A stretch of 64,000 bases of DNA from Ifrita kowaldi (taxonomy: Eukaryota; Chordata; Aves; Passeriformes; Cinclosomatidae). Below, piece after piece: positions 48,653 to 62,200 of this stretch. Location: assembly GCA_013398055.1 (NCBI GenBank), contig VZRS01007523.1:689398-753397 (forward strand), read 5' to 3'. A program made the position numbers and the translations under genes. Within the stretch, counting starts at the first letter, position 1; every line of letters begins with the position of its first letter. The notes beneath the pieces are model-generated. The model was not told where the DNA came from, ran no database searches, and was given only the letters and a program-made list of their open reading frames with translations.

Positions 48653-48670
48653 AAAAAAAAAAAAAAAAAA
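48653..48670. repeat. A18 homopolymer
   Basis: 18 consecutive A following ACAAGTATT, about 300 bp downstream of the T17 tract. No typed retroposon between them. Confidence 0.9.
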
Positions 48671-51600
48671 CCACCAAGAAATATGGAAAGCTCACTAAGA
48701 AACAGGGACATATTTCAACCATCACCGTAAATGGTGAAATAGTAAAAATTTGCAAGCCAGATTTCTCAAATTGATCTCAAATTATCCCAATTGACCATTT
48801 TATATCCTGTCAGCTGACAGCAGATGAAAGGTTTGGACTAGATTAAAGGAAGTCATCTGTTGATTTTGGGTGTACTTGTGCACTTGTGCCTCAGGTGTTA
48901 ATTTTCTGTGGTTCAATGAGAAAGAATACAAGACGGATGGGGGTTAATCAACAAAAATATTCAAAGCCATGCCACTGTGCAAAAGCAATAGTCAGATTTG
49001 AAGGTGAACAGAATGAAGTCCCAATGGCTCAGCTCCAGAAGGAAGCCCTTGCACCCAGGGCAGGTGATGCAGTTAAAAGGAGGATATGCAAAACAGAGAA
49101 AATGACCAAAAAAGCCTTAGAGGTTGCAGCAGAAAGATCAGCTTGTTGTAGGACTGTGACAGGGAAATGCAGGTGCAGCTCCAACCATCTGTGCACATGG
49201 CAAGGAAGCTTTCAGCACATGGGCAGATATGTACCACAAAGAAAAGAAGCAGGCTGCAAAGAGCTCTGCGTCTATCCTGCTGAAGAGGAAGAGAGTAGCA
49301 CAGGAAAGCCTAGAAAGACATGAAATAGTTAAAGGGAAAAGCAAATACATTTTGCAAAGCAGAAACACACTGGAAGCCATGTAAGCCTTGGCTTACATTT
49401 TGCTTCTCTTTTTGTCAGTTTCCCATAATTGTCCTCTTACTCCTCTACTTTTATTGGTTACATGGCTTTTCTGTCTCATGCACTATGTCTCTTTGGGTTG
49501 TGCAAGCCCTTACATTGTGAACTAATCATTGCCCTGCTTATGTGTTAGAAAAGAGCAATTTTTTATTTTTATAGTAGTATTTGTAGTAAAGGAAGTAAAA
49601 ATATTTCATGGGGACACACTAGGCTGTGTAGCAAAAGTAACCTCTTTGTCTATGGGAGACAGAAGCTGGATTGTATGTGCTTCTCATTTACAGATGCCTG
49701 TGCTGGTATTTTTTAAATTGGGATATTGCAATACAATGCAACAGGAGAATGAGAGCACCGTAGGATAACCTGAAATGAAAAGATTGCTTCTTTCTGGTCA
49801 TGACAGGACCAGTTATCAAACAAGATTTCAAAGACTGTGTGGGACACAATGATAAACTCTTTTTGTGAAAAATTTATTTAAATGAGTCTCTACTGTTGGT
49901 GTCATCCCAATCACTGCATCAGCGAAATCTACCCAAAGTATATTGACTAGCCCAACAAAGAGCACAGTACTTTTGAGAAGACTACAGTTCATTCCCTTCC
50001 TTTGCTGAAGTTATCTTTGCATCAGATGTATCTATATATTGCTCTCTTCCTCCTTACTTTAATCATCTGTAGGGGTTCTGTCACACAAAAGTATTTGGCA
50101 AAGTGAATTGAATTTAGGCAGAATGCAAATGACTTTTGTTGTAGTCTGAGACCTCTCTGTATCTCACACTCTTGTCCAAACAGTGACGTTTTACTGCTGC
50201 AAAACTGTCTTTTCTATAATAAGTGAAAATAAATGCTAACACGCTGCCACTTTTCGAGTCCTCTAGAGAGGATTGTAGCAGCTCTCCCTAAAAAGGGAAA
50301 GGAATGGGTCCAAAGTGAGAAATGTGTCATTGCTTTAACACAGATGGTTTTTGCACGTGTGCAGAAATGGAGGGGGTGGGAATGAAAGGGAAAGAAATTG
50401 CTGAACACATCCAAGAATAGCTTGTCCAATATCAGAGGAAGATGATAACGTGAGACAGATTTCTCATATTTCCTTATTTGCTGTTGTGCAAAAATAGCCG
50501 AATGTTGATAATTGCACTGACCTCACAAAGAAATTCCTCCAAAAAAATTTCCATTCACTCTTCATTCCACATAGTGCTTGGAAAATAGATATTGTTTGGG
50601 TCCATCATCTCTGAGCAGTGTTAAAAATGTCACAGGCTTTTATTTAACTAATGCTGTTGTTTTCCAAGGAAGTAAGGTCCGGATGGGTAATTAGGCCATG
50701 GAATAGTTGTGTGAAAGGCAACAACATTCTGTTGAAAGTCAAACTTAGCTCCACAAAGTAAATATTACAGGATAATTGAGTTTAGCTGAGGACAATATTT
50801 CTTTAATACACCCATGGGACAAATTAATTGCTGAGTCATAGTGCAACATAATGCACATTTAAAATCAAAGCAAATTACAAACTGGAATGAAAATCTCTTT
50901 GAATAGTAAACACCAGATTTGACTCAGACTGTGTTATTTTATGTCAAGGAGTCTACCCAAGCTTAGTTCTACCTCTGTAAAGTAGGCATGACCTGATGCA
51001 GATACAGACTGAGCATTTAATGAACTGTCCAATACTTAGGACTTTCAACAGTACTTCTCTTTTGTTTTGTAAAGACTTGAATATATTTTCCGTACATTCC
51101 TTTATATCTTCATTATTTTATTTTTGGTTTGGAACATGAAGTGACTGTGTGTATTGTCTGTACTTGGAGTAAAACAGAAACAAACCAAAAATGGTTTGGG
51201 GACGACAGTGGAGGGATTTATATCCAACACTAGCATGCATTAAAATTGGCATAAATACTTTTTCTGCCTTCAGTGCCATGGGATTTAAAGGAAATAGATT
51301 TAATAGGCAGCTGCAAACAATTACTAGAATTTTTAATGGAGTTCTACAATGTTATGAATCTGCTCTACTTCTTCAAAAGCACTGATTTTTATTATTTGGA
51401 AGTTATCCCTTCCCTCTTCTTAGAAGTAAATCCTGTGTACCCAATTTGCTCAGAGACCAGAGACCGCAGTTTCTTTCTGCAAGGCTGGACTTTTTAGGTG
51501 ACACCATTACAAGCAGACTTTGTCTTAGAGGCAAGGAAAGAAGGGAAGCAAGAAACTGATCTCCAATATGTTTTCATTTCTTCTCTCGGTACACATTTCC

Positions 51601-52643
51601 TAATTTTCTAGGTTTGCCTCAGTGTTCAGAATTTCAAAGCAGTGGAAACTGGCTGCTGGTTTGGGAAAGAGGGAGAGTGGTGTACTTTCAGCAGGAAAAA
51701 TTCTATTCGTACAAACAACATGGTCCTTTCCACCTGAAAGGAACTGATTGAGAAACACTGTCTTTAAGAGGTCTTCTGATCACTGGGCTGGGGAATCCAT
51801 GGTTAGAACTGAGTTCACAGAATGATTTCCTGAAAATGTTTAACCCCTTGCAAAAGTTTGTAAACTCCAGGACTTGGGAAATGGATCCGTGAACAACAAA
51901 TCAAAACAAAGTAGAAAGGTCAGCGTAAACTGTCAAGAGATAAAGACTGTTTTTGGGGGAACACGAACAGCAGTAGTCTGATTCCTCACAGAGCCATTAA
52001 TGACTTCGTGAAAGAGAAGAGAGGAACTCACTGCATTCCAGACATGTCTGTAAATATTACACTAGTCTATTTATTACTCAGTGGCCTAAAGTCACATTAT
52101 ATAGACTATTGAAGGTCAGCAGTTATAAAGACTGCTAGTCACTTGTTAACTGTTTGCTTTTCTTTCATTGCTACAGTAAAAGAGTAACTCAGACTACTGA
52201 TTAAACCATGTTATGCACAAGGGTCTGATAGACCAGAAATGACCACACCACCAGGGACAGCAGATTGCAAAATGCAGACAGAGGAAGGACTGGGAAATAG
52301 AAAACATTAGGCAGCCTCTCTCTCCTCCTAAATCTCCCTCTACAGTTGAGCTAGGAAACTTACCAACTTCTGTGTGTCAATCCCTTGTAGAATTTTTCTT
52401 TCCTAACTTTCCCATAGACATTTTCCAAAACCTCTAGGATTTATTTCACTGCAGAAACAAAACCCTTCAATTCTTGGACAGTAAGGATTCAGTCTTTCGG
52501 ATAGTGTGGATTCACCTTTAAGTGGTGATATACACAGAGGGCTTTGTATCCTTTTACAAAAATTAATGTCATGATAAGCAAAAATACACGACAATGATAA
52601 GACAAGACGGGCTGTGTTTCAGGGCTTCATCACATGCTTTTTT

Positions 52644-52673
52644 TCTGTGATCTGTTATGAGACAGATCACAGA
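52644..52673. repeat. Perfect inverted repeat, 12-bp arms, 6-base loop
   Basis: TCTGTGATCTGT, TATGAG, ACAGATCACAGA. This strong short hairpin is too short for a microRNA precursor on its own arms. It may belong to an old repeat, since TGATGAAGCCCTGAAACAC lies just beside it on the minus strand. Confidence 0.85.
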
Positions 52674-55600
52674 CAAAATATATATGATTATTTTCATATT
52701 ACATCAACTTTCTACATCTGCCTTAAGTCAGTCTCTTTATTTTCAGATGGTGGTAAATAATAACCATCCACCACTAGAGAAGCTCTTCTCTAGTTAAGAT
52801 TAAAAAAGATACAAGTATCTCTCCAGCAGTTTGTGCCATCCTGTTGTTAGTTAATTGTCTGTTTGCACTGTAAATTACCAGCTTGTGTGTGGTAGCTGTA
52901 GACCCAAGTTCCTATTTCTCTGAAAACTTATGCCCCTGCTTTAAGTTCCAGTATCTAATTACAGTTAGAGTGTGCTCATGGAAGAGAATATAAATTAGAA
53001 AAGCTAAAAACCGCACTTCAGATAATTTTTTATTTATAGACACCATTGTCCCATATTGGTAGTGACACAGCAGTTTCCTTTAGTCAGAATATATGGCATA
53101 AATCTATCTGTCTGGGTATGTTTGTGGTCTCTGATACACAATCTCTTTCAGATATCTCTGGAATGGATCGGGCATGTCCATATTGCAGCAATGCAAAACT
53201 GTGTCTTAATAGCACTGTCTGCCCCTGGGAACTTGGTGTTACACTGTTACTCCCTGGGCTAGTCTGTATATGGAGAAATCTTCTTATTATTTATTATAGA
53301 AGTGCTTATGCATAAAAGACTGACTTATAAGGATTTAGGGATTTGGAAATACTAAGTTTTATTCTACAAGGCCAACTTCGATAAAATGAAATTGTAAAGA
53401 GGTATATAACATGTATACTATAACAAATAACAATGCGTAGAAAATGAAAGCATTTTCAGTTTTAGAAATGAAATTTCCATCTGTGTCTCAATATTTGTTT
53501 TCCATAAATGCCTCAGCTCTCTTTTGACAAAACTGAAACTGTCTGAAACTTCAAGTTTCCGTGTGTAGCCTATTTCTCTGTCTAGAGAGGATTACAACTT
53601 AGAAAGTAAAAGACAAATAGAAATTAATGTAATGTTTCCATTGACAGGTACAGTAGGTTGACAAAAGTCAGTTTTGGGGCTGCAATTCATGTTTTGCAAA
53701 AGATCCATTGTCTGAATTAGGGACAGTTCAGAGGTCCCTGAGAGACAGCTATCCTCAACCAGCGACAGAATACTGCTCCCAGTGTGACACTTAGATGAGG
53801 TGAATTGGTCTGAAAGTCCTCTGCTTCTGGGCTCCTTCAAGGGTCCTCATGAATTTGTCTGCTCAGTGCTCTTTTGTGTTAACTTGCTTTTCCCCCTGGA
53901 AGTGGTCTTAATATATCTAATAAAGTTAAAACATGTGAAGTGATTTTTCAGTAAATGACTTGGGGTTAAAATCTTCAAGAACTGAATGCCACTTTTGTTT
54001 AGGGCATAGTTAACTTGTGCTGGATTGCAACAAAGATCCTCCCTTCACATGGAATTGCCTTGGGATTCCCATCCCACAAATTAGGTGCCTACAGTCTTTC
54101 CTCAGAAAAGATACACAGCTCCTCTGTTTTCTGTTTGTTTAGTTGGTTGTGTCGCTTTCTTTATTTCTTACAAAAATGCCTCCAGGAGAGGAGATAACAT
54201 CAGCCATTCTCCCTGTAATTAAGGCAGGGTTTTCACCCTGCTGCTAGACATGCAGGTACTAAATCCTCTGCTTTTCAGCCATCAGTCACCTCTCCTTGCA
54301 GCAATACATTTTCAGCAGAGGACAAGGGACTATTCAGTGGAGAAAAGGGGACAGATTAGGTTTAATGTCTTCTAATGAAGTTCTTCCACTCACTGTGGAA
54401 ACATGAAATTCCTGGGAGAAGTGGGGGCACTTGAATCTCTGGGTTGGCAGAAAGGGTTTCTGTCTGCTGCGGAAATGATGGATTTAATATTTTTATTTCC
54501 CAGGTCCAGAGGAGGAATCTGGTGACAGGCTCCTCCCAACTCACTCTGCCTTGGATTCTCTGGCTGAAAGGGAATCTCTGTCCCATCTCTTTCTGACCAT
54601 GTTTTATGCAGACTCTGATTTTCTACTGTGTTCAGAGGAGGGCTAGGTTAGAGTCTGTGAGTGAAAGAAATCTATGCTCACAGGGAAGGTAGAGTGCTGA
54701 ATTACTCAGACTGGTTGAGATAAGTGTTTTTAGACATGCTGAAAAGCAGAACTCTAATTGCCGGGAGTGCATCAGTGTGAGAAACTAGATTAACTACAGA
54801 TTTTAGGTGGATCTTCTTTTGGCAGCAACTAAGTATGGACTTTGAGGAAACCAGTTTTGGCACTGGAGGTCCTCTCTGCAGAGAAGATAGTGCAAAGCAG
54901 ACTTCCTGCACATTAGCTAGTGGCTCCACTCTGGCTTCTCAGACAGATACAGTTGGCACATTGTAAGCTGACTCAAAACTTTTTATACATGGCTGCCACA
55001 CTCTCTCTGGGAGTTTCCAAATTGGTTGTTGTTTATGGGCACAGTAGAATGTGCACAGTGAGTCCCATATTTTGTGAAGACCCTTGCAAAGCCACAGGAA
55101 GAAAGGGGAAGGGGAAGTGGTACTTTTTAGTTTTGTTGGCAAGTGTGACTGTTTCCTGTCAAACTTCTCCTATTGCTGCCCCTGGGACACCAGGCTCATG
55201 CCAGTCTTGTGGGAGGTACAGAGGAGGTCTGGCACCTCCTGGAAGACAGGTCCATATGCAGGGCTATTGCTGGTGTGTGAGAGAGAACTCAGGTGTCAGA
55301 GGTACCCCTTGCTTGCAGCCTGGTTGAACTGCATGCATCCAGGGCTTGACACCATGCAGCCGAGGCAAATACAAAAAATCTGCAGATTCTGTCAGTCAAT
55401 CTGCCAGCTGCAGAGGTAATTCAGACATTTGAAGTTCACTGTGGAACAAAGGTGCTACAAAGCTACAAATGTTTGCAGTTGTCATGAACTAACAATCTCG
55501 TCTTTGGCGAGGCTTAAGTTCACTTCAGTACACGGTTCCATGACATTTTTTCCATTCAAGTTATTCCATAGAGAAATACACTGCTGGAATATTTTAAGAC

Positions 55601-58600
55601 TGGCTGCTAGACTCAAACTACTAAAACCATCCAATAATTAGAACATAGTATGATGTACTCATTCCTTCCAATTAGCATTGTCATTAGCAAAATATAATTA
55701 ATGACTTCTGAATCAATTCTGTGAATTTGGACTGAGTAAATTCCTCCCAAAAGTAAAAACATGAATTCTGAATTCAGCTCAGACTATTTCCACTTTATTA
55801 TATGTTAGGATAAATAAACATTAATTAAAGGTTACATGGATACATGCCTAAGCTGCCTGAATTTCTGTATACAATTATAAACTACTCCAACTTTTGTGAT
55901 TTAAAAAAACCTAACAAACTATTTTGCTTTTGCTTGCAAATTTAAGTTTGCCCTTGTCAAACACAATTATTCCTGATTCAGCAAAAATAATTTATTTGTA
56001 AGAAGTAATCAAACTAGTAAAGAAGCCATTTACATCAAGCGGTTTATATTTGCAGAAAATACCTTAAAAGAACCCTTTCAAAAGCAAATGTATTCTGCAA
56101 AAAGGAAACAGCAGAAGCATCCTGTGTTTCTCAGCAGTTCAGCAGTACTCATTGCCAACACCAACATCATATACTTTCAGAACTATGTTTTTCTCATTCT
56201 TATGCTGTGCCTTTTGAGGTTACATCGGGCAAACTAGTTTGGTGTCAAAGTCCTCCATACACGTTGGTGATGTGAATTTGGATGTTTTTTCTTCCTTGTT
56301 TGTCCTTGGAAAAGCGATTGCAAAACCTTTATCAAGTTATCAGCCTCACATGTAAAGAAAGGGACATAATAAACCCTCTTTTACATCTTTTCAGGAACTG
56401 AAGAGATCACCATAATATTCAGGTAGTAGAATAACAGTGTAAGAAATCATTTACACACAGAAATGCCTAATGGTTGAGAAGCAACAATAAAATGTTTCTG
56501 CCATGTGTGAGCTTCTTGTTTTGATGAGAACATATTTTGAAATACTTTCAAGATCCCTCAAGGATGGATTTGTTTTTGATGTTGCAAGGATCCTCCGTGG
56601 CTGCCCTTTGCACAAGAACCTGATGTATTGATGATGGGAAATCCTTGCTTCTGAGAAAGTCTTGAAAGGACATTTAAAGTATTTGGGTTGGGTTTTTTTT
56701 GTTTTGTTTTGTGAAATTAGAGTTTAGGTCACACGACCTGGAGGATGTTTCTGGCAGAAAAAGCAAACTTCAGAAAAGAGTTGAGCTTGCTTCATTTGCA
56801 ATGGCATTTTTCCATTGTTTTGGTGGTTTAATTCTGTTGAAATCATCCGTATGGCATTGAAGTAACAAAATAGCTAATCAGATTGGGTAATCATAACAGA
56901 TCTAGATTTATATTATATGCAAATAAAATTATCACTAGTTGTGAGATGGAAAAGGCCAGATGGAAAACTCTTTAAAATTACAATTCTACATTGTTTTACA
57001 TGAGTTTTCTGGGATTATTCTCAAGGCAGAATCATAGGTTCAAAATTCAATGCAAGTTTTGTTTATTTAAACTATTTAAGCCATTTCATTTGGGCTACAA
57101 ATTAACATATTTCTTCTTGGCTGCCATCTCAGAACTGAAAAAGAAATTTCATTGCATTTTTTCTTCAGTCACGTCACACCGTAGTAGATCTACTTCCATA
57201 TTTTCTCTTTCTATTTAATGATACCTACTGTAAGACTTAGGATTTTAAGAGTCTTCAAAAATTATATCTGTGATATCAGGCTATTGTTTTGAGGAAAAAG
57301 AGAAAATACATTAAGACTGACATGAGTTTCTTCTCAAACTGGTACAACTGTGTTTACTTCACAGACTGGTTCTGGATTCATACCACTAACCTGGGAGGTG
57401 TTAGATACCTTGGTTAACTTGAAATTTTGTCAGTCACCAGAATTCATTGTCCCTTGAGGCAAATATTAACCTTGCCTTCATCCTGCACCAATATTTACTT
57501 TTTATATCTATAACCCTTGGTGTTTATTCTCTCCTGTTAAGCCAATGACTGCTCAGTATCTCATACAACATACCATCACCGACAAGAGTAAATTTAAAAT
57601 CTCCTTTTTATTGAAATGCTGTGGTGAGGTGTTTTTCTGTGATGTTAACAAATAATTGGAGAGCTTATTCACAATTGCTCTCCAAATGCATGCTACAGGT
57701 TTGTAATAAGAAGGCTTCATTACTAATATGATTATTGTCCTGACAGCTTTATTTTTCAACAAGTGATGGAGCATGATGTAAAGATACGTAGAGAGGACTC
57801 TTGCTGTGCTGTAGGGTTTTACAGCTTGAGGTGCCTGCCTGAGGGGCATTTTCTAAGGCCAACCTCACCTTAGTGTCTGTAGTCTCCTTAAGTTTCTGGA
57901 GCCTGTGGAGGCAGACACTCCTTGAAATGAAGAGCTGGACCCTGACCAGGGAACTCAGATGCAGCCACAGCAGCTTCGCTCTCACTCGTGGATATGGAGG
58001 GCACTGTGTGAGCTGAGCCTATCAGGCTATCCCTAGCCTTTGAAACGCTCCCTCCTTGGAGACACCATCATGGATACCCATTCTAATGCCACTGGCAGCT
58101 AAACAAGGGCCCAATCCTGCTGAAGGTTCACATTCTTGCATCCCATGTGTAAGCAGCTGTATTCTGCCATCAACCCCGTTGCCCTTAACTATGTGAAGTT
58201 AAATAAAAGAGTATATGAAAGAAGGGAACTAAGAAAGCAGTCACAGTTTAGGTTAATTGCAAGACATAAAGAATAAATACAACAGGAATTAAGGCATTAA
58301 TAGGAATGTAAATATGAAAGAAAACTTGTTGGAGACTTGCACAGAAACATAAATATTTGCATTAGCCTTCAGAGTCCATTCTCCTTTATCTTCTTTGGGA
58401 TCTGTGTATCACTCTCTTAAGTACAGAACAAAAAGCTAAACTCAATCATTTAACGTTTTAGATAGTTCTCTACCATTTGGTATTGTATGAATGAGACAAA
58501 AGTCAGTCAACACAAAGCATATTTTAATGAAATGCATTGTACCCATAGATATAACAAATATTTGTTCAACCAGAGATAAGTCTGGAAAGGGTTTATTTTG

Positions 58601-58799
58601 TGACAGTACTAATGGAAACGTATGGAGCCTCATTTGCAGAGTGAATCAGCTCCATTTTATTCAGCCACTGATTTCCACAAAATCTGCTGCAATTTCTGCC
58701 CTTGTGAAAATTGTTTTTTTATTCAGGCTGCAGAGAAGATTCCCATTGGAATCAGGAATAAAGTCTTCATTTTTAAAATCAAAAGTGATATTTGAAAGG

Positions 58800-58910
58800 A
58801 GACAACTATGATTATTTCCATTTCACAAATGGGAAAATCAAAGAAGATCAATTAAATTGCCCAAAGTCTCACATGAACACATCACTGAGAGCATTTCCTG
58901 CCTTCCAGGT
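58800..58910 (+). mobile_element. MIR-like ancient SINE fragment
   Basis: GATTATTTCCATTTCACAAA, TGGGAAAATCAAAGAAG, AAATTGCCCAAAGTCTCACA follow the order of the MIR core (ATTATCCCCATTTTACAGAT, GGGAAACTGAGGC, CTTGCCCAAGGTCACAC). The 3' LINE-like tail is not clear. Strongly diverged, as expected for an amniote-age element. Confidence 0.6.
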
Positions 58911-59159
58911 GTAGACCCAAAGCCTGGCATAGTCACAGAACATTATTGTAATCATGTTGCTGTTTGAAGCACCAGCCTTATTTTTTGTCAGGTCTTGAAC
59001 CCTGTCTCTCCTATTTTTAAATTATTTCTACTGAGATGTGAATGATCTGTGTCCTAAAGATATCTTGTATCTAAGGTGTCTCTTTCACCATCATGTTAGT
59101 GAGAAGCACTGTAAAATGTAAAAAAACCGCACGCATTTGGGCAGTCTGAAGAAACCTTG

Positions 59160-59280
59160 ATCTTCTTTTCACTTTTCTCTCTTTTTTATCTTTTCTTAGT
59201 TTTATTTTAAAATTTTTATCATTTTTTTCTATCCATCTTTTTATCTCTTTCCCCTTTTTGCTCTTTCCTTTTCTCTTGAG
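59160..59280. repeat. Pyrimidine-rich low-complexity tract
   Basis: About 120 bp composed mostly of T and C in irregular TTTTCT units. No coding or RNA function recognised. Confidence 0.8.
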
Positions 59281-62200
59281 GCTAGCTTAAGTACAGCTGT
59301 TAATAATACAAGATTTGTTCTTCTAAATATTTAAACAGGGATTCTTTCCAGTAGACAGGAGGAAGAACACTGCTCACAGGGCATGTTGTGCCAGCTCTCC
59401 TAAGACATTCCTTGTTATTTTTTAGCAGCCAGCATAATGATGTGGCTGAATAACATCAAATGAAGTAAGATAAATATCCCTGTTTCGCACGCCTTTGGCT
59501 GAGTCACAGGAACATTTTCATGACTGCGAAAGCTTTATAAAAATCATTTTACTCTGTTAAAATAATGTGTATAGCAGGTGAGTGTCTGTACTTTTGATAG
59601 GTTTTTCTAATGTTAGCTGTTTATTAATTCTTAAGGATTCTGCACAGAAAGTTAAAAGTTCCTTGCAGAATCAACAAACAGACGAAAAAGCAGCAAAATA
59701 ACAAGGTGCAAACTGCTACTTTTAAGAGGAAATGACTGCAGATATCAATGCAAATTTTTTTCAGTATTAGAACAAAGTACTAACAGTATCTTCCTTAATA
59801 AAATATCTGCTTAAGTCTTTCAGTAGCTGTACTTCTCTTCTGTTAAGTTACATTACTACAGGTAGGCAAAAGAAACTCCTGGGGACTTTTGAATCCTGAG
59901 TATTTTAAAACCAATTCATTATTAAATGATGATGTTCCCTGGCGAGATATTTGGATTTATTCCTCATTTTAGAGCATCCAGCTAGCATTCCAGCTTTAAC
60001 CTCTTGGCTGCCTCTGTTGCCTCAGTACCATGCTAAACTGGGATCTCACCCTGCTGTGAGAGACGTCTCTTGAGGTAATGTCTGCGTCCTGCTCTCGCCA
60101 GGAAGGAAGAGGAGCAAAGCACTTGCTTCCTTGTGTCCCTCGCAGCATGCTGGGAGAGTGCTGTGTACTGCAAGGGTGACCACATGCTGCCAAGCTGAAC
60201 AACATTCCTTCATCCTGTCTCCATCATGGCAGGGAGATCAGCTGGCTCCTGGGCTGCTCTCATGCTTCACTTCACAGGCACAAAATGCAAATGCCTTACC
60301 CTTTCTGCTCTCTGTGTTCCATGACTCAGGATTTATTCTGGCTCATCAGAAATGACGAAGTCTCCTTTATTTTATGAGATCAAAGGATGTTTTAGACATT
60401 TCATGCCTGTTGTAATAACACTCCCCTTGCAGAAAACAGTGGAAACTTTTCTGTCAACTTAACTAAGAGGAATCTTGGATCAGTGACTTTCCTCCTGCAC
60501 TTCTGTTTTGTTGTTTTGGCCAATCACTTTTCCTCCTACTGACAAATGTTCCAGACCACTGTGGTAACCTCAAAACCTTTTCCAGCACTAGTTTGTACCA
60601 GTACCTGCTTTCTGTATCTGTCACTTTAAGTGAGAATGTTATTTAGCAAAAAGGAAGCATGATTGCCTCTTCATTCCTGTCATTTTCCACTGATTGGATG
60701 ACTGAAGTATGAAGACCTGGAAGTGTTGCAACATCCTGGTTACATCTGGCTTGTTTGGCAGCAGCGAAGAAGGCTAAAGGCGAGTTTAACGACTCAGTGT
60801 TGGGGGTGGATTGGACGGTGGGACCAGTGAGGAGTGAAACTGATGGCTCTGGCTCAAGCCCCATTCTTTGGATGGAGCTGACTTTATATTTTGCTGCAAT
60901 TAGGCCTGCGGGGATGGGATTGGGTAACAGTGCCCATGTTAGCCCCGCTGCAAGTTCTCTCCAGCTCCTCCAGAACCCTGAGGAATCGCAGTATTGATTT
61001 CTGTGGCATGTTCACATATGTCAGTGAGTGTCTCCAAAACTAACAAAAGAGGAGTCAGGGCAAGGAAGCGGAGGAGGAAAAGACAAGCAAGAGAGCCAGC
61101 TGAATATTCCTGCCAATTTTGCTGGAGATGTGTGACTGGCTCTGTTATTCAGGTCCCAGGGCATATACTGGTGGGCTGTAAGAATACAGGGGTTTAATTA
61201 TTAGCACCAAGGACATATGGTTGTTGGATGGCCAGCTGGGAAATGCAAATGAAATACTAAAAAGATATAATTTAGTATTTTTTCTCACCATGGGGTTCTC
61301 TGAGAGATATGGCTTGTACTGTGGATTGGAATCAGAGCAGGCTGTGATATCCTCGGTAAGAGAAAGACAAGGAAGGAGAAAAGAATGGCAAAGTGGTGAC
61401 CATATCATTCAGTGCTCAGTGTTTGGGTTCAGCAAAAATAGTCATGTTCTAAGGGAGGGAGGAGATGAGTATCAGAAAATCTATCTGAGCTGTCTATTTC
61501 CATTGCCATCATCCAAGGTGAGGGGCTGGCAGGGGATGGTGGCTGGAAGAAATAAGTGCCAGGCAACTGGTGGGAGTTGGGCATTAGGAGAGTCTTCAGG
61601 AGCTGGAAGGAGCCCAGCAGGAAGGGCTACAGGCCGGTGTGGGAGAAGGAACTGTGAGGGAATTCAAGCTCTGAAAGCAGTCTCACAGTCCACGCTCTGT
61701 CACCACATTCCCTACATAAGCAGGTAGCCGCCTACGCTTTTCTCTGTCCTGATCTCCTGTGTGCAAAGCTTTTCTTGGCTGGGTATACTTGTGCATGGTC
61801 AGTGCTTTCAGGCCACCTGGGCTCTGGGGATGGGATTCTAGTGCACAGGCTTTTCTCAGCCCCTGTCACAAGACCATTATATTTTGGCCCTTGTCCCTTG
61901 GCACATGTCTTACCTTGGTTTCCAAAGTTCTGATAGATATGTATTTAACACATGAAAGAGAACATGTTCATATTTGTTTATGTAGATCTGAGCAGATTTT
62001 TTGGGTAAGTGCAGTACTTTTCCTGTGTCTGGGAAAATATTTTCCTCCATATCCTAGTTTCCTTTAATTATCTTAGTTTACTTTATAATTTAAAAGCAGA
62101 AGCAGCAGCATGCAGGCAGAAAGATGTCATGGCAGGGGAGGGCGCTACAGGTTTTTACAGCCTCCGCAATAATATTGATCCCTTCTAGAACATTTTCCTC

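Larger units (their letters stand above)
41000..50500. other. Intergenic, no gene supported
   Basis: No recognisable exons. It contains homopolymer tracts at 48335-48351 and 48653-48670, a CT-rich patch around 48270-48350, and an AT-rich block at 45430-45790 rich in TAATT cores. Frames such as 48886-49323 lack homology I can recognise. Confidence 0.6.

Noticed and set aside
48886..49323. 145-codon plus-strand frame with Lys/Glu-rich stretches and clustered Cys
   Set aside because: No motif matched, no gene context. It could be part of an untyped repeat but nothing supports coding.
61221..61727. 168-codon plus-strand open frame, longest outside the known genes and CR1
   Set aside because: No recognisable domain or family. 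The composition becomes Gly/Ser/Arg-rich where local GC rises, and there is no splice or promoter context. Length is within chance for 64 kb.
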